Assembly (NCBI RefSeq): GCF_002214185.1
Contig: NZ_CP022161.1
Coordinates: forward strand, 7,013,486 to 7,077,485
Length of the DNA stretch: 64,000 bases
Reading direction: 5' to 3'
DNA from: Streptomyces capitiformicae
GTDB lineage: Bacteria > Actinomycetota > Actinomycetes > Streptomycetales > Streptomycetaceae
Positions 1 to 8,462 of the stretch are shown here, one piece after another; the first letter of the stretch is position 1; each line of letters begins with the position of its first letter. The notes under the pieces are model-generated. The model was given only the letters and a program-made list of their open reading frames with translations, had not been told where the DNA came from and made no database searches. A program made the position numbers and the translations under genes.

Positions 1-81
1 CGGGCCGAGTTCGACTACAGCGCGGTGTCCGACGGAACCGTCATGCTGCGGGCGCACCTAAGGACGGCTCACGACCAGTAG
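1..81 (+). CDS. C-terminal fragment of an unidentified protein
   Basis: An open frame enters from the left edge and ends at a TAG at 79-81, giving the last 26 residues (ending AHLRTAHDQ). It is too short to assign a family. It is followed 10 bases later by a perfect 28-bp hairpin, consistent with the 3' end of a transcription unit. Being cut by the window edge, its start and function cannot be judged. Confidence 0.5.
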   Translation, partial: RAEFDYSAVSDGTVMLRAHLRTAHDQ

Positions 82-91
82 GCACGTAGCG

Positions 92-155
92 ATTGGCAGC
101 TATGTCTCAGCGGCACGCCCTGTTTGAGGCGTGCCGCTGAGACATAGCTGCCAAT
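92..155. repeat. 64-nt palindromic element, copy 1
   Basis: Arms 92-119 and 128-155 are perfectly complementary (28 bp) around an 8-nt loop. It lies between two convergent gene ends and could act here as a bidirectional terminator. A homologous 64-nt element without gaps lies at 37895-37958 (43 of 64 bases identical by hand alignment). Four base pairs differ in a compensatory way, so the hairpin itself appears conserved. Confidence 0.85.
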
Positions 156-169
156 TGATACTCAGCCGC

Positions 170-1666
170 TCAGCCCCGACGAGGGCGCGGCATGAAGGTG
201 AAGATCGCGCCGCCCAGCAGGGCCGTCGTGCCCGCGAAGAGGGCCAGGGCCTTGAGCGTGCCCCTGCCGTCCGAGCCCGTGTCCGCGAGACCTCCGGTGG
301 TGCCGCCGGAGCCGGTGCTCGACGTACCCGGCGTACCGGCGGCGGTGCCGGACGACCCGGCCGACCCTGACGACGACGAACCGCCCGAGGCGCCGCCCGG
401 CTGCTCGGTGGTGTCGAGGGTGAGGGAGACCAGCGACTCGGCCGGGGTGCATGTCGTGGTCGTGCCGAGTGCGGTGATGGTCAGGACACCCGGGGCCAGC
501 GTGGACTCACCCGTTGCGCCCGGCTTGTAGGTGCCGGTGAGGTCGGGGATCTCCATGGGGTCGCCCGCCTTGATGTCCTCGGCGTTGGTCGGGCCCACGA
601 CCTGGACCGACCCCTTGTCGGCACCGCCGAGGACGACCTCCATGGAGGGCTTCACCGAGTCCTTGGGAATGTTGGCCGGGCTGTCCATCACCGACTTCTT
701 GAACTGGACGGTGAGGTCGTAGCTCTCCCCGTCCTTCTTCGCGTCGATCTGCACCGGCGAGGTCACACTCTTGTCGCCGATGGGCGTCTTGCAGTCGTAC
801 GGGACCTGGACCTCCTTGCCGGGGAAGTCGGTCTGCCCGCCGCCGCCCGATCCGCCGCCGCTGTCGTCGCCACCACCGCCGCTGTCGTCGCCACCACCGC
901 CGGTGTCGGTGCCGCCGTCCGCGCCTCCGGAGTTCGTACCGCCGGTGTTCGTACCGCCGGTGTTCGTACCTCCGGAGTTCGTACCTCCGGAGTTCGTGCC
1001 CGTGGTTGTCCCGCCCTGGCTGTTCCCGCCCGTCGAGTTCCCGCCCGTACTGTTCGAACCACCGGCACCGCCCGCGCCGCCCGCGCCACCCGCGCCACCG
1101 CCCGAACTGCCGTCGCTCGCGGTCACGTTGATGGTGGCCGCGGCAGTCACCGCAGCGGTCGGCGCGCACTCGGTCTTGGTGGTGAAGACGTCGATGGTGT
1201 ACGCGTCCGGCGTCAGCGTCACCGCGCCGGGCGTCGTCAGCTTCAGGGTGCCCTTCATGGTGGACAGCACCATGGCGCCGCCCTTGGGGATGGCGGGGTT
1301 CTCGCGCGGCCCCAGCATGGCGATGTCGGCGGTCTGTGCCCCGGCGGCCTTGAGTGTGCCGCTCGGCTGGACGGAGTTGGCGGGCAGGTCGATGAGGTCG
1401 GGGTTCTTGGAGGCGGCCTGGACGAACTTCCACACCACCTCGACCTCGTCGCCGACCTTCGCCGTGTCCGGGGCGGTGATCTCCACCTTGGTGGTCCCCT
1501 CGACGGGCGGCAGCCCCGAGGCCGCCGGCGGCACGCACTTCGTCGCGAACGCCACCTCCACCGCGTACGCCGGCACCGCGGTCGCGCCGAGCAGGGTCCC
1601 GGCCCCGCCGAGCAGCAACGCGACCCCGAGGGCACTCGCTCTTCGCTGTGCTCTCACGGTTCTCAC
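170..1666 (-). CDS. LAXTG-anchored two-domain cell-surface protein
   Basis: A 498-residue secreted wall protein. A signal peptide (about 1-35, ending AYA) is followed by a first Cys-containing beta-rich domain (36-185), a Gly/Ser/Thr/Asn-rich linker with GGTNSGGTNTGG-type repeats (about 186-285), and a second domain (286-420). The C-terminus has LADTG (460-464), a hydrophobic stretch and a basic tail PRPRRG, a sorting signal of the LAXTG kind used by class E sortases. Domain 2 (with YDCKTPIGDKS) is clearly paralogous to the small protein at 2965-3708 (YNCKTPIGDKS). The start overlaps the stop of the upstream gene by 4 bp, so translation is probably coupled. The ligand or role is unknown; display on the cell wall is inferred. 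Confidence 0.85.
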   Translation of the reverse strand: MRTVRAQRRASALGVALLLGGAGTLLGATAVPAYAVEVAFATKCVPPAASGLPPVEGTTKVEITAPDTAKVGDEVEVVWKFVQAASKNPDLIDLPANSVQPSGTLKAAGAQTADIAMLGPRENPAIPKGGAMVLSTMKGTLKLTTPGAVTLTPDAYTIDVFTTKTECAPTAAVTAAATINVTASDGSSGGGAGGAGGAGGAGGSNSTGGNSTGGNSQGGTTTGTNSGGTNSGGTNTGGTNTGGTNSGGADGGTDTGGGGDDSGGGGDDSGGGSGGGGQTDFPGKEVQVPYDCKTPIGDKSVTSPVQIDAKKDGESYDLTVQFKKSVMDSPANIPKDSVKPSMEVVLGGADKGSVQVVGPTNAEDIKAGDPMEIPDLTGTYKPGATGESTLAPGVLTITALGTTTTCTPAESLVSLTLDTTEQPGGASGGSSSSGSAGSSGTAAGTPGTSSTGSGGTTGGLADTGSDGRGTLKALALFAGTTALLGGAIFTFMPRPRRG

Positions 1667-2934
1667 GCACTTCCCTTCCTGGTCCGACTCGTCTGACTCG
1701 TCTCGATCGTCTGACTCGTCTCAGTCGTCTGACTCGTCTCAGTCGTCTGACCCGTCTCAGTCGTCTGACCCGTCTCGGTCGTCTGACCCGTCTCAGTCGT
1801 CGGAGTCGTTGGAGTCGTTGGAGTCGCTGGGTGTCCCTCTTGTGGGTGTTGCGGTGCGGAGACCGGCCCCGTCGCCGTCGCCCCCGGATCGGTGTCCGGC
1901 GTGAACCACGGCAGGGTCGGGGTCGTAGAAGCGTTCGCACTGGGTGTCGTGCGGGAGTGGGCGCCGTTGGACGTGCCCAACAGGGGGAGGCGGAAGGCGA
2001 GTTCGGTGAGCCGTCGGCCGCCACGGCGGGGCGGCGTCGTACGTGTCGGCCGTACCCGGTCCACCACCGCCATGCCGATGCGGAACAGCGCGGCCGGTAC
2101 GACCACACAGAGCATCAGCCAGAAGAGGGTGACGCCCCAGGGTCGGCCCACGCCCCAGGGCTGTTCGGCGAGGACCTTGCCGCCGTAGGTGAGGGAGACG
2201 CTGTAGTCGCCGTGGGCCCCGGCGGCGAGTTCCACCGGCAGGGTGATGCGTGCCTTGCGGCCCGGCTGGATCGTGCCGTTCCACTGGTATTCCTGCCACT
2301 GCGGGGCGAACACCCCGTGGGAGGTGCCGACTTGGAAGACCGGGTCCTCGACGGGTGAGCTGCCGACGTTGCCGACGGTGAAGACCAGTTCGCGGGCGGG
2401 CGGCGCCCCGAACCAGGTCAGCAGCCCACTCGAACCGTTCAACCGGGTGTCCGTCAGGACCGACAGCCGCCCGCCGGTCGCCTCCTGGGGCAACGGCTCC
2501 ACCGAGTGCCCGGCGACCTGGAAGACGGCGAACGCCTCCGCCTTCTCGCCGGTGATGGTGGCGACGTGCACGACACAAGGACAGGGCACCGGCGGCTCGG
2601 CCACCGGCAGCTTCCGGCTGAAGTCGCCCTTGTCGTCGGCGGTCACGGCCCGGCCGTCGGCGTTGGCACAGGAGTCGGTGCCCCCGGGCACGCCCCGCGA
2701 CGGCTCGGCCTGACCGCAGATCAGGATCATGAGCAGCGCCTCGGACCGCCATCCGCTGCCGGTCACGGTGATGGAACCGCCGGTCCCGGCCTGCGACTTG
2801 GACAGCGTCACGGTGGGCTTCTCCGCCGCCAGGGCGGGTGCGCCCGTGAACGGCACGACGGGCAGCACGGCGAACAGCACGGCGGCCACGAGCGCGCACA
2901 CCACCGCCGGCCCGGACATCCGTCCCTTCACCAC
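1663..2934 (-). CDS. Secreted/membrane protein of a surface-protein operon
   Basis: A 423-residue protein. A signal peptide (about 1-37) and an extracellular beta-rich region (38-260) with paired cysteines precede one transmembrane segment (266-290) and a cytosolic tail. The tail is Pro/Thr rich and ends in six-residue TTETGQ-type repeats, encoded by an 18-bp minisatellite at roughly 1690-1800. The GTG start at 2934 has a GGGAG ribosome site. It lies between two sortase-substrate genes and overlaps the downstream one by 4 bp, so a role with those proteins (membrane partner or assembly factor) is likely. I do not recognise the family. Confidence 0.75.
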   Translation of the reverse strand: MVKGRMSGPAVVCALVAAVLFAVLPVVPFTGAPALAAEKPTVTLSKSQAGTGGSITVTGSGWRSEALLMILICGQAEPSRGVPGGTDSCANADGRAVTADDKGDFSRKLPVAEPPVPCPCVVHVATITGEKAEAFAVFQVAGHSVEPLPQEATGGRLSVLTDTRLNGSSGLLTWFGAPPARELVFTVGNVGSSPVEDPVFQVGTSHGVFAPQWQEYQWNGTIQPGRKARITLPVELAAGAHGDYSVSLTYGGKVLAEQPWGVGRPWGVTLFWLMLCVVVPAALFRIGMAVVDRVRPTRTTPPRRGGRRLTELAFRLPLLGTSNGAHSRTTPSANASTTPTLPWFTPDTDPGATATGPVSAPQHPQEGHPATPTTPTTPTTETGQTTETGQTTETGQTTETSQTTETSQTIETSQTSRTRKGSA

Positions 2935-2964
2935 GTCACCGCTCCCGTCACCTCGACACCCAGC

Positions 2965-3708
2965 TCAGCGACGTACGGCCTGGTTCCTGCGGGTCACCCA
3001 CAACACGCCCGCCGTGCCCGCGAGCAGCACCGTGCCGCCGAGCGTGCCGAGGGCGACCGCCGAGTCCAGGGGACCGGTCTGCGGAAGCTCGCCGCCTGCA
3101 CCGTCCGTACCGCCCGAGGCCGAGCCGCCCGAGGCCGAGCCGCCCGTTCCGCCGCCCGTCGCGCTCCCGCCCTCCGCCGCCGTGACGTCGAGGCTCAGGG
3201 ACGGGCCGGGGTTGTTGCCGGGCGTGCAGGTCGTCACCGTGCCGAGGGCCTTGATAGTGAGCACACCCGCGGTGAAGTCGACCTTGCCGGACTCCTTCGG
3301 GGTGTACGTCCCGCTCAGATCGTTGATCCTGATCGGGGTGTTGGCCGGAATCGCCTCCTGGTTGGCCGGCCCCGTCACCGTGAGCGTGCCGCTCTCGGCG
3401 CCGCTCAGCTTGATCGTGGCACTCGGACTCATCGCGCCCTTGCCCAGTTCGACCGGGCTGGACGAGACGCCCTTCTGCCAGGACATGGTGATCTTGTAGC
3501 CGCCGCCTTCCTTGACACCCTTGATGTCGATGGGCGACACGGCGGACTTGTCACCGATCGGCGTCTTGCAGTTGTACTCGACGTCCACGACCTCGGCATG
3601 GGCCACCGGGGCGGCCATCAGCACCGCCGAGCCGGCCAGGGCCGCGAGAGACGCGAGCGCGGCGGTTCGTTTCTGGTACGTCCGGTACGACACCTCGGCA
3701 CCCCACAT
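2965..3708 (-). CDS. LPXTG-anchored single-domain surface protein
   Basis: A 247-residue protein with a signal peptide (about 1-38, ending VAHA), one Cys-bracketed domain (39-175), a short Gly/Ser linker with GGSASGG repeats, and an LPQTG sorting signal (208-212) followed by a transmembrane stretch and TRRNQAVRR. The domain matches the second domain of the larger surface protein at 170-1666, including CKTPIGDKS near its start and GVLTIKALGT near its end. It is the first gene of a three-gene minus-strand operon. The shared domain suggests duplication. Function is unknown. Confidence 0.85.
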   Translation of the reverse strand: MWGAEVSYRTYQKRTAALASLAALAGSAVLMAAPVAHAEVVDVEYNCKTPIGDKSAVSPIDIKGVKEGGGYKITMSWQKGVSSSPVELGKGAMSPSATIKLSGAESGTLTVTGPANQEAIPANTPIRINDLSGTYTPKESGKVDFTAGVLTIKALGTVTTCTPGNNPGPSLSLDVTAAEGGSATGGGTGGSASGGSASGGTDGAGGELPQTGPLDSAVALGTLGGTVLLAGTAGVLWVTRRNQAVRR

Positions 3709-3810
3709 TCTGACGGAACATCAGATCGGCCGCTCAAGGTACGCCGGGGGTCTTGGAGAAGGAAGACAAAGGGCGTGTTGGAAATGTGGCGATGTGCAGC
3801 GCCCCGAAGA

Positions 3811-3864
3811 GGCGTGGGGCTGTATCCATATGCGGCTCCGCCGCGTGGGCGCGAGCAACCACAA
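3811..3864. repeat. Dispersed intergenic repeat (type A), copy 1
   Basis: About 54 bp in the 220-bp gap between the surface-protein operon and the ATP-binding protein gene. It contains GGGGCTGTATC and GCGGCTCCGCCGCG. The reverse complement of 20727-20784 is nearly the same over about 50 bp. It lies just downstream of the minus-strand anti-sigma gene, a terminator-like position. Confidence 0.7.
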
Positions 3865-3928
3865 TCGACTGACAGCCCGACGACGGCCCGCGAACCCACG
3901 GCGGTACCCGGTTCTCCCAGCGGAGCGC

Positions 3929-4453
3929 CTACGCCGGCGCCCCCAACTCCGCCCAAACAGTCTTCCCGGCAGTACCGGGAGTCCGTACAACCCCCCAGTC
4001 AAGACAAAGCCGCTGCACGATGAACATCCCATGCCCACCCGGCCGCCCCGCCCGATGCGGCGTCCGCGGCGCCGGATACCCCGCCCCCCGGTCGGACACC
4101 TCGATCCGCAGCACCTTGTTGTCGCACCCGATCCACAACTCGGCCGGGCCCTCGGCATGGAGACACGCGTTGGTGACCAACTCGGAGACCACCAGCAGCA
4201 CATCCTCCGCCGCGGCCCGCTGATCGGCGGTGGCCGCGGGCAACCACCCCCACGCGTGGAGCGCCTGGCGGGTGAAGTCACGGGCGAGCGGCACCACCCC
4301 ACTCTCGCCGTCGAAGCCGAGCCGTCGGGACCTGCCGCCCGTTGCGGCACCGGCGGAGGGCGCCGACGGGTCCTCTTCGGGCGCCCCGGAAGCGCCGCCG
4401 GCACCCGGTTCCGGGCCGCGGTCGCCCGGCGAGAAAGGCCGGGTGGTGCTCAT
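3929..4453 (-). CDS. RsbW-like ATP-binding anti-sigma factor
   Basis: A 174-residue cytosolic protein. A disordered acidic/Gly-rich N-terminus (1-45) precedes a GHKL/HATPase fold (about 50-172) with an N-box like LVVSELVTNACLHA, a G1 motif (VSDRGAGYP) and a glycine-rich G2 (RPGGHGMFIV). This is the serine-kinase anti-sigma fold. The nearby STAS protein (4867-5235) and the SigB/F-type sigma gene (5484) make a partner-switching module. From memory, S. coelicolor has such a module (SigI, PrsI, ArsI) next to hut genes, as here, so this is probably the PrsI-type anti-sigma; the orthology is inferred. Confidence 0.85.
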   Translation of the reverse strand: MSTTRPFSPGDRGPEPGAGGASGAPEEDPSAPSAGAATGGRSRRLGFDGESGVVPLARDFTRQALHAWGWLPAATADQRAAAEDVLLVVSELVTNACLHAEGPAELWIGCDNKVLRIEVSDRGAGYPAPRTPHRAGRPGGHGMFIVQRLCLDWGVVRTPGTAGKTVWAELGAPA

Positions 4454-4720
4454 CAGCGCTTCACCTCACCGATTCACCAGTTCACGATTCAGGACTCATC
4501 AAGGGTGCGGGACAAAGTCCCGCGGCACGTGCCGTTCCGTGCTGTCATCCGTAGTGCCATCCGTACTTCCGCGCTTCCGCCGCGACTACCGACCCGTTCA
4601 GGATGTCTCCTGCCCGAGCGAACCGTCAGAACACCCACGTTTTCGGCACAGAACCTGTGACGCGGGTAACCCACTGGCCACGGAGGGACGTGCGGTCCGG
4701 GACGCGGTTCGCCGGAGGCG

Positions 4721-4821
4721 GTGCGTTCGGATCGATCTGCCCCTCGCGGCGATCCGTCGCAGCGGTGCGTTCGGATCGATCTGCCCGCCACGGCGATCCG
4801 TCGCAGCGATCCGTCGCAGCG
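4721..4821. repeat. 44-bp tandem repeat in the 413-bp intergenic gap
   Basis: Two 44-bp copies start at 4721 and 4765 (GTGCGTTCGGATCGATCTGC...), followed by 14-bp subrepeats GATCCGTCGCAGCG. The gap 4454-4866 separates the anti-sigma gene from the STAS gene and holds no convincing ORF. The promoter of the anti-sigma gene must lie within it. Confidence 0.7.
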
Positions 4822-4866
4822 GTCCGTCGCGACTGTCCGCCGACCCCGTGGCGCGACTCACACGGT

Positions 4867-5235
4867 CTACTCGGCCAGCGCCGCGTCGAGCGTGTCGTGG
4901 ACGGTGAAGACCGCGTCCGCCCCGGTGATCGCGAAGACCCGGGCGACAGCCGGCAGCATCGCCGCCAGATGGACCCCGCCGCCCGCGGCATCCGCCTTCA
5001 GCCGGACACCCAGCAGGACGTTGAGCCCGGTGGAGTCGCAGAACTCCAGCCGCGAGCAGTCCACGACCAGGCGCGTGAATCCTTTGTCCAGGCAGCCCTC
5101 GAGTGGCTCACGCAACAGATCGGCGGTGTGGTGATCGAGCTCACCCGCCGGGGTCACGACGGCGCTGGCGCCCTCTTCCCACACCTCGACCCGTAGTCGG
5201 CCCGACTGTGCGCTGCCGACCGTCCCACGGTCCAT
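4867..5235 (-). CDS. STAS-domain anti-anti-sigma factor
   Basis: A 122-residue STAS protein (RsbV/SpoIIAA family) that would sequester the anti-sigma kinase when unphosphorylated. The phosphorylatable serine lies in the motif LEFCDSTGLNVLLG. A longer frame reaches 5439, but the ATG at 5235 has a good ribosome site (GGGAGAGAG) and gives a normal length. It is transcribed away from the sigma gene at 5484 and toward the anti-sigma gene (3929-4453), completing a partner-switching set. Together with hut synteny it is probably ArsI-like (memory-based inference). Confidence 0.88.
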   Translation of the reverse strand: MDRGTVGSAQSGRLRVEVWEEGASAVVTPAGELDHHTADLLREPLEGCLDKGFTRLVVDCSRLEFCDSTGLNVLLGVRLKADAAGGGVHLAAMLPAVARVFAITGADAVFTVHDTLDAALAE

Positions 5236-5483
5236 GCCGTCTCTCTCCCGACCCGTCGTGGCTGCTGACTCGCCCTCGAACACTACGCCTTCTCCACACC
5301 CTTCAACACCCGAACAATCGCCCGCAGATGGACATTTCGCCACAGTAGGCACTTGCGACGGCCTCGGGAAACCGGGTAGGGCTAGTAGGGACACCAATCG
5401 ACACGGCCGGCTTTGGAGGCGCCGCACACCGCAGTGCACGAATTGGCATCGGCGGCCATACGCCGAGAACGATGGAGGACATC

Positions 5484-6386
5484 ATGTCACCCCGGCTCGA
5501 CGAATCGCATACCCAGAGGGCGACGTCGGCACCCTCTCCGGAAGACACGCTGGACGACCTCGCCCACGATCAGGGCGACGCGCTCGCCGGGCTCCCGGAG
5601 ATCCCCCCGTACGACGAGGTGGGGCCGGTGGATGCCCGGGCCTTGTCCAAGACGCTCTTCGAGCGGCTGGAGTCCCTCGAAGAAGGCACCCACGAGTACT
5701 CGTACGTCCGCAACACCCTGGTCGAACTCAACCTCGCTCTGGTCAAGTTCGCCGCCTCCCGCTTCCGCTCCCGCAGCGAGCCGATGGAGGACATCATCCA
5801 GGTCGGCACGATCGGCCTGATCAAGGCGATCGACCGCTTCGAACTGAGCCGGGGCGTCGAGTTCCCCACCTTCGCGATGCCGACGATCGTCGGCGAGATC
5901 AAGCGTTTCTTCCGCGACACGAGTTGGTCCGTGCGGGTCCCGCGCCGCCTTCAGGAACTCCGGCTCGACCTGGCCAAGGCCGGTGACGAACTCGCCCAGA
6001 AGCTCGACCGCGCTCCGACAGTGGGAGAGTTGGCGGAGCGCCTCGGCCTCACGAACGACGAGGTCGTCGAGGGGATGGCCGCGTCGAACGCGTACACGGC
6101 CTCGTCGCTCGACGCCCAACCGGAGGAGGACGACTCCGAAGGCGCGCTGGCGGACCGGATCGGCTACGAGGACCACGGGATCGAAGGCATCGAGTACGTC
6201 GAGTCCCTGAAGCCGCTGATCGCCGAACTGCCGTCGCGCGACCGGAAGATCCTCTCCCTGCGGTTCGTCGCCAATATGACGCAGTCCGAGATCGGGGACG
6301 AACTGGGTATCTCCCAGATGCACGTCTCCCGGCTGCTGTCACGGACGTTGGTACGGCTACGCAAGGGGCTGACGGTCGAGGAGTGA
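5484..6386 (+). CDS. SigB/SigF-family RNA polymerase sigma factor (SigI-like)
   Basis: A 300-residue alternative sigma factor of the stress/development class. An acidic N-terminus (1-45) is followed by region 2 (EDIIQVGTIGLIKAIDRFE, then PTIVGEIKRFFRD), region 3 (PTVGELAERLGL) and region 4 with the helix-turn-helix MTQSEIGDELGISQMHVSRL. The in-frame ATG at 5472 is possible, but the one at 5484 is preceded by GGAGG at an ideal distance, so I start there. It diverges from its presumed regulators at 3929-5235. The 236-bp divergent gap should hold both promoters; I saw no unambiguous SigB-type promoter. Synteny with hut genes suggests SigI (inference). Confidence 0.88.
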   Translation: MSPRLDESHTQRATSAPSPEDTLDDLAHDQGDALAGLPEIPPYDEVGPVDARALSKTLFERLESLEEGTHEYSYVRNTLVELNLALVKFAASRFRSRSEPMEDIIQVGTIGLIKAIDRFELSRGVEFPTFAMPTIVGEIKRFFRDTSWSVRVPRRLQELRLDLAKAGDELAQKLDRAPTVGELAERLGLTNDEVVEGMAASNAYTASSLDAQPEEDDSEGALADRIGYEDHGIEGIEYVESLKPLIAELPSRDRKILSLRFVANMTQSEIGDELGISQMHVSRLLSRTLVRLRKGLTVEE

Positions 6387-6411
6387 CCACAGGGCCACTG
6401 TGACCCGACCC

Positions 6412-6457
6412 GGCCGGATACGGGGGGAGTTGTAACGCTCCTTCGGTATCCGGCCGA
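6412..6457 (+). terminator. Hairpin downstream of the sigma gene
   Basis: An 11-bp inverted repeat CGGCCGGATAC / GTATCCGGCCG with an inner GGAG/CTCC pairing, 26 bases after the sigma stop codon. It has no T-run, as is common for Streptomyces terminators. The rest of the gap to 6606 should hold the promoter of the next gene. Confidence 0.6.
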
Positions 6458-6606
6458 GTCGATTCCGGTCCCGTCATTCCGCCGTTCCCTTACCGCGGGG
6501 AACACTTTTTCTCACGAGTCACCTTCCTTCACTATGGTCAACCACCAGACTGTTCGGTACGCAAGGAGGCCGACGGGCGGACACGGGGGTACGAGGAGGC
6601 ACGAGG

Positions 6607-8418
6607 ATGGCTCGGGCTCATGGCGAGCGCCCCGACGCCGACACCGGTGCCGGCACCGATGACGGCACGGGTGCCGGCACGGGCGGCGGCACGGGCGGCG
6701 CGTCCGGCACCGCGTGCGCGGACGCGTCCGACGCGCGCCTCACCACGCTGTTACGCGCCGATACGCCCCTCGCGTACCCGGCCCTGCGCGAACTCCGCGA
6801 ACGTCACCACCCGTCGCTCCTCGCCTACGCACGCCTGTGCGCGGCGAGCGAGTCCGCAGCCCTGCAGTTGGCGGCGCAGGTGTTCTCCCTCGCGACCCGG
6901 GAGACGGCGCGCGGCAGGGAGCCGAGCGTCCCGTGGCGGCACCAACTGCTGCTCCTGGCCGGCCGGTCGGCCGCCGCCTGGGCCCGGGACGACCACGCGA
7001 CCGGCCTCGATTCGACCCTGCTCCACACCCTGCGCACGGCCGGCCCCGACGGCCCGGTGCCGCCCCTGCTCGCGGCGTTCGAGTCCCTGCCGCCCCGTGC
7101 CCAGGGCCTCATCTGGTACGGCGTCGTGGAGCGTGAACCCGACGACCGTACGGCCCTGTTCCTCGGTCTCGTCCCCGACGAGGTGGCGTACAAGCAGCAG
7201 CCCGCGCTCCACCTTCTGCGCCAGGCCTGTCTCAAGGTCCGCCTCTCCGCCTCCGAGGACCCGCGCTGCCAGGACTTCCGCCGGCTGATCGAGGAGTCCG
7301 TACGCCCGGACACGCCCCGTCACAGCACGGATCTGCAGTCCCACATGGCGCACTGCCCGCACTGCACCGGCGCGTACGAGGAGCTGTGCACCCTGCGGGA
7401 CGCCCCGCGCGCGACCCTGGCGGAGGGGCTGCTGCCGTGGGGCGGTACGGCGTACGCGCGCGGGGAGGCGGCGGATACGCCTCGCCGTCGTCCATGGGGG
7501 ACGACGGCGGAGACGGCGGCCGCGCCCGCGACGGCAGCCGGGGCGGCGGAACCGGTGACGGCCACGATCACCAACTGGTCGGAGGCCGGGGCGGATACGG
7601 CCACGGCTACGGCTACGGCTACGACGACGGAGATAGGGACGCCGGATCCGAGGACGGCGGATGCGCGTACTACGGACGCGGGGGCGGGCGCGAGGGCCCG
7701 GCCGGCTTCCCGCCGACTCGTCGTGAGTTCGGTGGTCCTGGGGGTGGCCCTGGCGCCGCTGCTGGTCTTCCTGGTGTACTCGGGCGGCTCCTCCTCCCCT
7801 GACGCGGCCGATTCCGTCGGTACGCCGACGAACCCGCCGCCGGGGAGCGTGACGTCACCGGTCCCGTCGAGCCCGACTCCGTCCCCTTCCCCGTCCGCTT
7901 CGAGCGGCGAGCGCCCTTCGGAGTCCCCGAAGCCCACGAAGCCGCCCAAGGCGACGAAGAGTCCGAGCCCGTCGAACACCGACCGCCGGACCCCGGCGCT
8001 GCCGTCGGGGCCCCCGCTGAACGGCGCCTACGCCCAGGTGGTGAACATCGCCACGGGCCTGTGCCTGGACATCCGGGGTGAGCTGGAGAACGGTACCGAC
8101 GTCGTCACCGCCACCTGCTCCTCCCGTGACACCCAGCGCTGGCGCGTCGACTCGCACCGGAACGCCCTCCAGTCCTTCGCCGACCCCGACCTGTGCCTCG
8201 ACAGCCGTGGGGCGACCGACGACGGCGTGGGCGTGTGGGAGTGCGACTCGCTCGACGACGAGAACGGCAAGAACCTCCGGTTCACGGTCGACTCCCAGGG
8301 GCAGATCCGCCCGGCCATCGCCCCGGACCACGCGGTGACACCGGACAAGCTGGGCTCGGTCTTCCTGGCCGAGGCGACCGGGCACGCGGGCCAGCGGTGG
8401 CGCGCCGGAGCGCCCTGA
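6607..8418 (+). CDS. Membrane protein: sigma-like region, zinc anti-sigma motif, TM, ricin-type lectin
   Basis: A 603-residue fusion. Residues 45-235 look like a degenerate ECF-sigma region (helix-rich, with a stretch around LPPRAQGLIWYGVVE). A ZAS-like zinc motif H246-x3-C250-x2-C253 follows. A low-complexity Ala/Thr stretch leads to one transmembrane helix (about 370-392), then a Pro/Ser linker and a C-terminal ricin-B beta-trefoil (about 480-603, with CLDIRG and CLDSRG repeats). The topology implies a cytosolic regulator and an extracellular carbohydrate-binding domain. Codon 49 (6751-6753) is TTA, the rare bldA-dependent leucine codon. It follows the sigma gene but has its own intergenic region. 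A role as a glycan-sensing regulator is inferred. Confidence 0.75.
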   Translation: MARAHGERPDADTGAGTDDGTGAGTGGGTGGASGTACADASDARLTTLLRADTPLAYPALRELRERHHPSLLAYARLCAASESAALQLAAQVFSLATRETARGREPSVPWRHQLLLLAGRSAAAWARDDHATGLDSTLLHTLRTAGPDGPVPPLLAAFESLPPRAQGLIWYGVVEREPDDRTALFLGLVPDEVAYKQQPALHLLRQACLKVRLSASEDPRCQDFRRLIEESVRPDTPRHSTDLQSHMAHCPHCTGAYEELCTLRDAPRATLAEGLLPWGGTAYARGEAADTPRRRPWGTTAETAAAPATAAGAAEPVTATITNWSEAGADTATATATATTTEIGTPDPRTADARTTDAGAGARARPASRRLVVSSVVLGVALAPLLVFLVYSGGSSSPDAADSVGTPTNPPPGSVTSPVPSSPTPSPSPSASSGERPSESPKPTKPPKATKSPSPSNTDRRTPALPSGPPLNGAYAQVVNIATGLCLDIRGELENGTDVVTATCSSRDTQRWRVDSHRNALQSFADPDLCLDSRGATDDGVGVWECDSLDDENGKNLRFTVDSQGQIRPAIAPDHAVTPDKLGSVFLAEATGHAGQRWRAGAP

Positions 8419-8439
8419 TCTCCTGGATCCCCTGGATCC

Positions 8440-8453
8440 CCTGGAGCTCCAGG
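8440..8453. terminator. Palindrome between convergent genes
   Basis: The perfect 14-bp palindrome CCTGGAGCTCCAGG lies in the 44-bp gap between the lectin-fusion gene and the end of hutI, preceded by short CCTGGATCC direct repeats. The position fits a shared terminator, but the stem is short. Confidence 0.4.
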
Positions 8454-8462
8454 TTCCCCTGA

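Noticed and set aside
4721..4821. CRISPR or attachment site
   Set aside because: Only two 44-bp copies plus short subrepeats without spacers, and no integrase nearby.
5341..5380. SigB-type promoter GGGTAG for the sigma gene
   Set aside because: The -10-like GGGTAG at 5374 has no matching upstream box at the right distance, so I did not list it.
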